A stretch of DNA of 40,063 bases from a virus. Shown here one piece after another: positions 36,801 to 40,063 of this stretch (positions are counted from its first letter, which is position 1; each line of letters begins with the position of its first letter). The position numbers and the translations under genes were made by a program. The notes under the pieces were generated by a model. It was not told where the DNA came from, made no database searches, and was given only the letters and a program-made list of their open reading frames with translations. The stretch covers positions 1 through 40,063 of IMG/VR virus record IMGVR_UViG_3300020190_000137. One strand, 5' to 3'.

Positions 36801-37377
36801 AATTATTTACATTTAAATTTGCTACAAAATCTACGTCTTCTAAACCTGGAGTGAGTAAATATTTTACTTTTTTATAAAATTCTTTTAAAAATAAAGAACT
36901 TAAATTTTTAACTGATGCCCCTTTAGAGTGAGAAGTAGCGTCTGTAGAACTAAAGACTAATTCTTCAGGATCTAAAGTGCTTTTATATTTTGTGATACCA
37001 CTGAATCCACGCACACAACCAGTAAATGTATTAGTTGTAATTCCTGTATATGTAAAAATTTCATCATTAATTTGAAATAATCCATACTCATTTGGAAATC
37101 CTTTAGTAGATTCCACCCTAACAACTTTTGCAGTGGGAATGATAGATTCACTAAGTGTAGTTACACCAACAATAACTTCTGGAGTGAAATTATCTAATTT
37201 GAGATATTGGTCAAGATTTTCTACAATATCAGAGGGTCCACCCTGATATTCTTGGGAAATATAATATTGCTTTAAAAAATCTACAAATTTTGGATTTTCT
37301 GAGAGTATAAATTCTGGTAGTTGATTTTCAATAATCTGCTGAACTTTTACTCTCTGCTCAAAACCAGTTGTTATCAT
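24844..37377 (-). CDS. 7: giant baseplate wedge initiator gp7, 4177 aa
   Basis: Central wedge protein that nucleates baseplate wedge assembly. Residues 30-260 match the C-terminal third of T4 gp7: YQAKGTEESFRILFNVLYG (201-219) parallels YSTKGIEASYKFLFKVLYN, followed in both by LVGQTI. T4 gp7 is 1032 aa; here about 3,900 residues follow, making a protein of roughly 450 kDa. They contain GxGY repeats (near residues 756, 970, 1115-1225, 1450, 2100-2210, 3510-3560, 3920-3985), HGxxxGDxVxY / VDxDxFRLS units, many G(I/V/L)GTT tetrads, and a YHYH-like domain at 1262-1385. A conserved C-terminal block includes LLLIFVNGVIQNPG, WTKQKVDKI, and FSWGRLSGFTR, ending REYGLRDSGALKKDLG. The frame is unbroken. 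AGAGG in the end of gp6 precedes the ATG. Confidence 0.92.
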   Translation of the reverse strand: MITTGFEQRVKVQQIIENQLPEFILSENPKFVDFLKQYYISQEYQGGPSDIVENLDQYLKLDNFTPEVIVGVTTLSESIIPTAKVVRVESTKGFPNEYGLFQINDEIFTYTGITTNTFTGCVRGFSGITKYKSTLDPEELVFSSTDATSHSKGASVKNLSSLFLKEFYKKVKYLLTPGLEDVDFVANLNVNNFIKEARSFYQAKGTEESFRILFNVLYGIDPKVIDLENYLTKPSTAKFLRREIIIVEQISGEPNNLVGQTIIKSTDPNTKASVSEVEIFTRTGTRSYYKLGLFLGYDDKEFIDGIFNVQPKTRVIGKVSVGSSVITVDSTVGFGVTGTLISGNNKISYADKTINQFLSCTGINNIINSRDDIRNDDFFYGYENGDLTKIVKFRIGGVLSGFKPITDIYLTDEGERIYVKHVGEIILNPTQNKTYKELFANTLVYNTSSSFEVKRINTSVFTLESETDKSNLKVGDTVDILQGSTETVAYSGAIVANINQTTREVTLNNLGDPNSGGFKVDDSFIQPELDTTNYRIRRKLNTATSSNTPIFYGNNVVTSDIQNFYNDSEQYFYVASNSLPSYQITKTVIKSEINSVSQNNLKDFNTLTQKYQTIAFDGTEDVPFITGDEIYYSGGRVLVGLETGNYFVKVLTPSPGDNKNKIKLYQSRTLIDDNIFVEFALGNASGTKQTFTLFSQKEDRIYPQKSLKKFPSNQNIKTGKNQKTVPGTTGILINGVEIQNYKSTDKIYYGPLEKVKLYSGGTGYDIINPPVLIVTDPIVSSGTTALVSPVISGSVEKVFVDPQDFDIADVSSVTISGGNGSGAVLKPIVEMRQREIEFDARQRELTGGSFGINSNDETIMFSKNPKIVSGTALVYDNNGNDPVGIATSLGSANNTDVSKLNGGTLVKGTVYYAQVVGISSIKLYANLSDLNSGINTVGLTTAQKSGIHKFKLYNAQNTLRSIKVLDPGSGYQHRSLKVTPSGISTQNSTVNFSNHGFVDGDKVIYTTAVGVGTTIPVAISGLTTSTGITSTTNHYYILKVDNDSFRLSDAGIGGTNKTNYTRRDYINLPTKGSGYQVFSYPNIELTINVSFVNNQTGTIVATPYLRGKIIDTYLYEKGSGYGSKILNLHKRPNINIAKGTGAEFKPIVSNGRIIDVQVTFSGSKYTSEPDLIVEGDGVGAKLRSVVTNGKVTDVIIINSGLGYIEKNTFVYATVPGLGAIFEPDVRSLTVNNYARHGEEILSNNVGVPGLGYNLLGYYSNQQNVNSNDTGTVHSPIIGWAYDGNPIYGPTSISDPNNLNSSLKYLNPGYILNSNNVIDRPSEFAAGFFVEDYLFNNSGDLDQYNGRFTKTPEFPNGVYAYFATISNTNKNSIFPYFIGNSYRSLLINQNINQSFDFNNSNLIRNTFPYKVYDLNSSNDFILEPNEIITQSATIESVKRGPVDNLIINQSGEGYKIGDIAVFDDKDTDGTGLSVVVSSVKGKKISSINTTVQTFPSTTVIWKNSEQVSIHSTLPHGTLPHGLNNEDKVIISRASKFVFGLTNSHLIGISTETSYLIQQIPSNAAVGFVTDIYVTTNFSNVSAGSTLGIGATELVKVLNLFPENKVIRILRGQTGFAHTISTPIFTKPDSFTIELKTPYFESKLNDIVYFNPTQAIGIATNTGLTSTTTYKIGEKNSLVSIPSQSIYLPGHPFKTNQLVTLVIPAGGNTIAVSTSGNNFVLDQFNVPQTGTTQNFYVINKSPNYIGLTTQVGLTTSTNGLYFVGFTPNQDSLNYQYFIKSNFNQITAKVQKATSTVAVSTAHGMNVGDIIKLSLKSNRSVGLGTTATSIKVIYNSNHDKILIDPIGFTSIGVNTSTNQIQINSHNFETGDKVFYNSTNSIISGLQTGPYYIYRIDDDNFNLAETYNDSVAKPPVIVSLASTGGNLNSISKINPQISLVRNNDLVFDVSDSSLSGYKLKLFYDEDFNNEFVSTGTTSTFSVIGVGTVGISTNASLTLTYNNSLPPKLYYSLEKTGFISTSDKDVVNYSEILFVDSLYSDSFAISGVGIGSTSFQVQLNKLPELYTYTQNNTDTLEYSTTSSTEEGGIAKLKILSGGISYKKLPKFKSITSTNGINADIIPQSSVIGRINQLTIDDPGFDFSVDRTLSPEVFISPLIIITNRNEVTDVEVTYGGSNYTSTPDLVIVNPETGTIYDNGVLKPSLSGTSISSVTIVTAPAGLSEITNEIYAINNSNGIGINSCLTSSSGIVTCVLATPLVGFTTNVFTIGEEVFVEGIQNIGNTGKGFNSKDHKFQFFTVSNYTNGNPAQVTFSLVGIATDISANALGIATTQNGYASIIKKSNYPIFKVTQSPRNFALEEKLLTREGSSYIGRDLIITKILENTIKVYGTYELKENDIILGRDSGTIATIKSIQNNRAFFELDYSLRKDSGWSNDVGKLNDDTQIISDNDYYQNLSYTVKSSIEFEDLKEPVNSLLHTTGLKNFADTEIIKKKRVGFGVTNNTIRQSLINLISEIRVDTINNFDFGIEVDTLTNKSKFIQLKNKKLTDYIKCISNRVLTIDDISSQFNNTNQDVDNYVDLLKYNLNDGYNRFLIQIVNPFNTQRQVTEVITLPSGTNDIITIEKASLYNSNLGDVFANITDSGSLSLRFNPLDPYNSNYDIKILKNNFNGSLAGVGTQTIGFINLTGSNNIVGVASTSTIISSGIGTIKSLFVNAEIINTTTEKRNYFELYVDHDGTDTNISQYYVDNTPKIGFSTGGFIGSFSANISSGVLSLDFTNSTENNSVLVRSKVVGFGTTSVGVGTYTFTASGQPAGTQNTAKLQSNYEISSGISTLVSVSKNDVTTIKTIARVSYGNTSALHQILSIHDGTDAYVVQYPFLSGQNTTGIGTFSSELIGDNFVLKFYPDDNILTSILIQTYNEIIQTQSDSLNIPQSLTYGTFREQLNLSKFNGINGNRSNVTNFDLTHKGIPIFEKTFNPSDTTVLNPQTGTFTIANHFFQNNEELIYTPGSTFSGVSATSVGIGTTIVGGAVFLGDFIVGFSTITGISTSTGIAINQTIIGPSIAAGTTVTGIGTNYTYFIGNVVGGGSTVITGIGNTTLFTINAGIFSGNGTSLGTITNIGINSITASISAASTTNGVFYATNVNTAITISNASTSNSIRQTYTTGISTNILPETVYAIKIDNSTFRLSGSKGTSNVVGAAFTFTNTATGNAHQLEMRKKLEKSVIVIDGIVQSPISYTPINYTLINNNGQVSAISTHFAISGISSIVPKNILKIDDEFIEVISVGLGTTSTGPITGIGTFNLIQSKRGFVGTLATTHTDGTEIRVHTGSFNIVNNRIHFTEAPKGNLSETVDNSNIPYVKSTFGGRVYLRKDYTKNLIYDNISNDFTGIGQTYKLSVQGSNITGIETGSGLLFINNVFQTPTTSNNANNNYRFIQNSGISSVVFTGITTTAIGQDVYISPFDVNQNQLPRGGVIVSLASTPGLGFAPLVGASVTAVVSGGAVTSVGLGTTDINGSGYRGVVSIGITDSSHSGTAANITATVGAGGTLSFNVVSGGTGYVNPKIFVSEPNYENLSVIGVSRLGIGTTTTTGDGLLLNLEVGASSTTGIGSTLFEVKSFKISRPGYGFKKGDVFKPVGLVTDKNLSSPLIDCTFEVLEIFNDSFSAWQFGELDYIDSIKDLQNGSRVRFPLVYNGDLLSFEKDENNAESVEIDLNTLLLIFVNGVIQNPGANYEFDGGSSFIFTIAPTINDKVDIFFYRGTRNEDSRQVNVTETVKSGDTLKLNKNDFIIGTIEQKNRTVVNIRSANKVETDIYTDIGIDSINFKPINWTKQKVDKIIANEYIHKSRDSIESLVYPTAKVIGNLSISDTEIFVDDAQFFNYEENDALTNIEIINFGAIIVGVNTLVGINTDPVGASFTATVSAGGTISGLTINTGGSGYSGATITLSIAPPKTIGVGIGTTATATATIGAGGTITSTSIINPGFGYTTSIIPNVLAPIQNIIYENISKITTVQGFAGIITGITTTTGTGSNPLALRFFVNIPEAAANPFTELLIGYPIYIYNTGVGSGVTSINTLNTSIVGIGTTFLDNVYIVNAITTNGSNAQIDSNILSTTSVVGLGTTGSPTNICGRFSWGRLSGFTRASSPISIGVTGLRVDAGLTTFPTIQRREYGLRDSGALKKDLG
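32818..32847 (-). repeat. two tandem 15-bp repeats in gp7
   Basis: Two exact copies of ACCATGTGGTAAAGT (plus strand) lie back to back, followed by a partial third (ACTATG). They encode the in-frame duplication TLPHGTLPHG near residue 1511-1520, in front of an HGLNNEDKV unit. The exact identity indicates a recent replication slippage event. Confidence 0.85.
33223..33594 (-). other. YHYH-like domain inside gp7
   Basis: Residues about 1262-1385 of gp7 contain HSPIIGWAYDGNPIYGP (1273-1289) and, 50 residues on, LDQYNGRFTKTPEFPNGVYA (1340-1359) followed by YFAT. This order and spacing match YHYH-domain proteins of bacteria and diatoms, in which HSP..G.A.DG.PIYG is followed by LD..NGR...TPE.P.GTYHYH.T. 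The eponymous YHYH is YAYF here. The domain has no T4 counterpart. Possible ligand or receptor binding on the virion is inference. Confidence 0.7.
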
Positions 37378-37378
37378 C

Positions 37379-39313
37379 TTATACCCTCTTTAATTCTCCG
37401 TTTAAGTAACTAGAAGTTATTTTATACCCAACTCCAGATATCTGTTCTCCAGAAGATATTGTATCCTTCACCATATTTATCTTACTCTTGCTAACATCAA
37501 AATACAAATAAAGATCTTTTAGACCAATCACATCATTAGATTCTGGATATGCTTGTACTTCAATTATATTTTCACTAATATCAGTTGATTTAATATTAAC
37601 TGGATTAATCATTATTTCTCCAGTGTTATAATTAACTGTTCCAGCAGATTTAACTACGACTACATATTTTTCTTTACCATCAGGTGTTTCTTTTACAATT
37701 GAAATAATACCTTTTCCTGTTCCGTCTAGATCGCCTGTAGAATTTTTATTAGGAGCATCTGTAAAATAAACGGTTTCTGTCTCACCTGCAATAGTAAAAC
37801 CAGTGCTCTTAATATTAAATCCAATTGGTTTTATATTAAATTGATTTCCAAAACATAATTCATATGTTGTAACCTGATCAATCAATACTTTAAGATTTCT
37901 TCTTATAATCACTCTTGTGATATTCGAAGTAATTGCATTATCAACGCTGTCTATGATTTGATTTATTTTACTATATTTGAATCTACCTCCAAATTTATTA
38001 ATATTGGAAGAAGAATAAGTCGTTAGGGCATTAATAATATTTGTCTTTAATTGGTTAACACTAGAGGTCTGAGAATTATTGTAGTAAATTCCAGCATCAA
38101 TCTCAACATAAAGTATTTTCAAGTCTACAATTTGCTGATTAATTCCTGCTAAAGAATATTGTTTTAGTTTGGATAAAATTTGCTCTTTATCAAAATCAGA
38201 AACATATTCACCATTTTTTGGTTTAATACTGATAATAACATTGCCAAATTGTGGTGGATCTAATTCTTCACCACCAACAACAGATACAGACTCAGTGCCT
38301 GAATAAATTGACTGAATAATTGTCTCATAGTCACGAGTTGTAACTGCACGATATTGTGAAGAATATAGGCGCGGAGCAAAGTATTTGATTGAATCGGTTG
38401 ATTCAATATCAGATCCATTTCTTGCTGAAGAAACAGTTGTGATTGTAACTAAATTTGTAGGAGTTACAATATTATTCAGGGAATCTCTAACTCTTCCTGA
38501 ATAAGAAAAATTAGTTCCTCCATTTCCATTTTTACCATTAGTTACAATATAAGTAACTGTAATAAGACTTCCATGTTCTAATTTCTTACCAAAATATCCA
38601 TCACCAAATAAAAGTTCATATTTTTCATCTTGAATTTCTTGTAACAGATATGTTTCTGAACTCTTATTTACATTTAAAATATTATCTACCTGCGCGTATT
38701 CTCTGCCTATAGCATTGGGATTATTGACATCTGCTGCTATAGTAACTTTAACAACAATTGTTGATGTATCAATTGAAGTATTATCAAGAACAAACCTCTG
38801 ATTTACAGATCCATCAACAGTAAAAGTTTTCCTAAGAAAAGTACCTTCATAAACTTCAATATTTTCAAATGAAGCAATTTTAGTATTTGTATTGACTGTG
38901 GTTGTAATACTTTCTGGAATTGAAAAAATATAGTTTGTAGTTAGGTCTCCAGTCCCAACACAGACTAGTCCTGCATCGAGTGTAAGAGACGGTGTAGTCG
39001 ATGCATTAGGAACTTGTACATCGAATTTTACAACCGCCTTGGAGGCGGTTTTAGAACGAGGTACATAACCAATGTTTCTTGCCAATGAAACAACATTTTC
39101 TCTTAGAGTTGCTGAATCTAAGAAAGATTCATTTGCAACCATATTTGTGTTAAATGCCGTAATGTATGTGTTATATGCTAACACATCAATTAAGACAGAA
39201 AAATTAGATCCCTCAAAGTCAAAATCCGTGAAATTAGAATTTGCACGAATGTAGTCTTTTATGGAAGTTTTGATCTGATCAAAATCTAGATTTGTAAACT
39301 TAGTAAAAGGCAT
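37379..39313 (-). CDS. 6: baseplate wedge protein gp6
   Basis: Wedge subunit forming the inner iris of the baseplate, related to the baseplate J proteins of other contractile tails. At 644 aa it equals T4 gp6 (660 aa). Diagnostic is FDFEGSNFSVLIDVLAYNTY (31-50), matching YDFEGSRLNVLCDLLAYNT of T4, then LRENVVSLARNIGYVPRSKT; the mid region has LLFGDGYFGKKLEHGSLITV and APRLYSSQYRAVTTRDYE, also typical. It starts 1 nt after the gp25 stop and ends 1 nt before the gp7 ATG. A compact GC-rich stem-loop lies in the early coding region. Confidence 0.96.
   Translation of the reverse strand: MPFTKFTNLDFDQIKTSIKDYIRANSNFTDFDFEGSNFSVLIDVLAYNTYITAFNTNMVANESFLDSATLRENVVSLARNIGYVPRSKTASKAVVKFDVQVPNASTTPSLTLDAGLVCVGTGDLTTNYIFSIPESITTTVNTNTKIASFENIEVYEGTFLRKTFTVDGSVNQRFVLDNTSIDTSTIVVKVTIAADVNNPNAIGREYAQVDNILNVNKSSETYLLQEIQDEKYELLFGDGYFGKKLEHGSLITVTYIVTNGKNGNGGTNFSYSGRVRDSLNNIVTPTNLVTITTVSSARNGSDIESTDSIKYFAPRLYSSQYRAVTTRDYETIIQSIYSGTESVSVVGGEELDPPQFGNVIISIKPKNGEYVSDFDKEQILSKLKQYSLAGINQQIVDLKILYVEIDAGIYYNNSQTSSVNQLKTNIINALTTYSSSNINKFGGRFKYSKINQIIDSVDNAITSNITRVIIRRNLKVLIDQVTTYELCFGNQFNIKPIGFNIKSTGFTIAGETETVYFTDAPNKNSTGDLDGTGKGIISIVKETPDGKEKYVVVVKSAGTVNYNTGEIMINPVNIKSTDISENIIEVQAYPESNDVIGLKDLYLYFDVSKSKINMVKDTISSGEQISGVGYKITSSYLNGELKRV
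39032..39050. other. GC-rich stem-loop within gp6 coding region
   Basis: Perfect seven-base-pair stem AACCGCC/GGCGGTT with the loop TTGGA, followed on the plus strand by two further T residues (TTTT in total) then AG. It lies in codons 88-94 of gp6 (SKTASKAV). On the sense (minus) strand the stem is followed by GTAAAA, not a T-run, so it does not look like a terminator for the gp6 transcript; on the plus strand it resembles a weak terminator that could stop antisense transcription. Confidence 0.45.
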
Positions 39314-39314
39314 A

Positions 39315-39716
39315 TTACTTTACTGCCTCTAATAAAAATGTAAATTCTTGTGTTGGAAAATCTTGACCGATAATATCAAAATAAACAGTGATATTAAATG
39401 CATTTAAATCTGGTTGAGGATCAACATCAACTTTAAGGTTTGTAACTCTTGGTTCAAAATTTCCGATGGATGTTTTAATTTGGTCTTCAATGACTGATGC
39501 AGTACCAAAATCTATAAGTTCGAATAAACTTGATCGTACATTTGTTCCAATTAGAGAATTAAAAAACCTTTCCGTTGGGATTGTTTCAACCAAATTTCTA
39601 ACACTTCTACGAATCGCAGATTCATTACGAAGAATAGATAAATCTTTTGTCACAGGATGAGGTTCAAAAGACAAACTAATGTCTTTAAATGCTCTAGAAA
39701 TCCTTGTGATTGCCAT
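39315..39716 (-). CDS. 25: baseplate wedge protein gp25
   Basis: Small wedge protein that contacts gp6 and the first sheath ring and starts sheath assembly. Length 133 aa, essentially that of T4 gp25 (132 aa). The conserved EPR core motif is at residues 88-90 (NFEPRVTNLKVDV), matching NYEPRIDKLAVNV in T4, and IPTERFFNSLIGTNVRSSLF (46-65) fits the TRKGSRPFDPEFGCDLSDQLF segment. In T4 gene 25 lies in another cluster; having it directly in front of gp6 is the cyanophage arrangement. A perfect late promoter box lies 22 nt upstream; no clear Shine-Dalgarno sequence. Confidence 0.94.
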   Translation of the reverse strand: MAITRISRAFKDISLSFEPHPVTKDLSILRNESAIRRSVRNLVETIPTERFFNSLIGTNVRSSLFELIDFGTASVIEDQIKTSIGNFEPRVTNLKVDVDPQPDLNAFNITVYFDIIGQDFPTQEFTFLLEAVK

Positions 39717-39737
39717 TGGTCAGTTGTTTTCTTGACT

Positions 39738-39745
39738 TATTTATA
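39738..39745 (-). promoter_or_regulatory. T4-type late promoter box upstream of gp25
   Basis: Perfect TATAAATA on the minus strand, 22 nt before the gp25 ATG and 1 nt after the 80-aa gene. It is placed to drive gp25, gp6 and the giant gp7 as one late transcript. Confidence 0.65.
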
Positions 39746-39746
39746 T

Positions 39747-39989
39747 TTACTTCCAAGGAATTCCATATGATGGTTCAGTTCCATAACTCCAGTCATCATA
39801 ATCTTCATCATTACGAATTTTTTCGTGCAATTCTTCTTGCTTTTTGAGATTATGTTTAGGTGCAAGATCGTGCATAACTTCTTGAATGACTCTTTTTGGT
39901 GGCGTTGCCTCATAATCTGTAATTAGTTTAGCAGTACCCCACATTTCTCTCATATAATTGGGGTCTCTATCGACTGGTAAATTAGACAT
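39747..39989 (-). CDS. 80-aa hypothetical protein
   Basis: Charged, Tyr/Trp/Pro-containing soluble protein: MSNLPVDRDPNYMREMWGTA, a KRVIQEVMHDLAPKHNLKKQ helix region, and an acidic aromatic tail (NDEDYDDWSYGTEPSYGIPW). No catalytic motif or membrane segment is visible. It precedes the gp25-gp6-gp7 wedge block but is separated from gp25 by a late promoter. The start is fixed by an AGGAG Shine-Dalgarno sequence 5 nt upstream, which abuts a stem-loop. I do not recognise a function; a small virion or assembly protein is possible. Confidence 0.75.
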   Translation of the reverse strand: MSNLPVDRDPNYMREMWGTAKLITDYEATPPKRVIQEVMHDLAPKHNLKKQEELHEKIRNDEDYDDWSYGTEPSYGIPWK

Positions 39990-39997
39990 TTTAGCTC

Positions 39998-40018
39998 CTG
40001 TTTTAATGAATAAAACAG
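39998..40018 (-). other. stem-loop abutting the ribosome binding site of the 80-aa gene
   Basis: Perfect eight-base-pair stem CTGTTTTA/TAAAACAG with a five-base loop. Its 3' arm on the transcript overlaps the first two bases of the AGGAG ribosome binding site (39999-39995). No T-run follows on either strand, so it is not a typical terminator. The remaining 45 nt to the right edge (40019-40063) show stop codons in two minus-strand frames and no recognisable gene start. Confidence 0.5.
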
Positions 40019-40063
40019 AACTTTTATAAAGGAGGTTGCTATCTCCCTGTTTCTATTTAACGA

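Noticed and set aside
1-40063. tRNA genes, CRISPR arrays, insertion sequences, integrase or defence genes
   Set aside because: Both strands are filled by the minus-strand structural genes with gaps under 100 nt; no cloverleaf, spaced repeat array, transposase or recombinase motif was seen.

Overview
The window is a tightly packed late structural module of a T4-like marine myophage. It most resembles the cyanomyoviruses (Kyanoviridae) and T4-like pelagiphages. Three things point there: AT-rich DNA with every gene on the minus strand, a gene series recognisably matching T4 head, neck, tail and baseplate proteins, and several small or enlarged proteins characteristic of that marine group. The host cannot be read from this window. 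No tRNA, integrase, CRISPR array, auxiliary metabolic gene or insertion sequence was seen.

In transcription order (high to low coordinates) the layout is: an 80-aa hypothetical protein; baseplate wedge gp25, gp6, a 4177-aa gp7 and gp8 (39716-23264); two very large virion proteins of 1209 and 1252 aa in the gp9/gp10 position (23261-15835); small proteins of 68, 57, 112 and 91 aa and a 571-aa fibre-like protein (15842-13078); a terminator; a 74-aa coiled-coil protein; neck proteins gp13, gp14 and gp15; terminase gp16, a 526-aa Cys-rich mosaic protein and terminase gp17; a 75-aa zinc-knuckle protein; sheath gp18, tube gp19, portal gp20; prohead gp67, an unrelated 91-aa protein where T4 has gp68, protease gp21, and the first codons of scaffold gp22.

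Together these genes build the baseplate wedge, the contractile tail, the neck, the portal and prohead core, and the packaging motor. Exact or one-base variants of the T4 late promoter box TATAAATA lie 19-38 nt upstream of nine start codons. Six gene junctions share the same one-base TAATG stop/start overlap, so transcription is probably by late sigma/clamp-type initiation and translation is coupled within clusters. Intergenic gaps are all under 100 nt, so no stretch over 300 nt lacks a gene.

The most unusual content is: the giant gp7, whose N-terminus matches the C-terminal part of T4 gp7 and which carries a YHYH-like domain and many repeats; a GxGY beta-repeat spread through gp7, gp8, gp14 and the 1252-aa protein; the modular 526-aa protein between the terminase genes; and a late promoter placed so that its transcripts start inside an upstream terminator hairpin. 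Family assignments rest on remembered sequence motifs and gene order, not on a database search.
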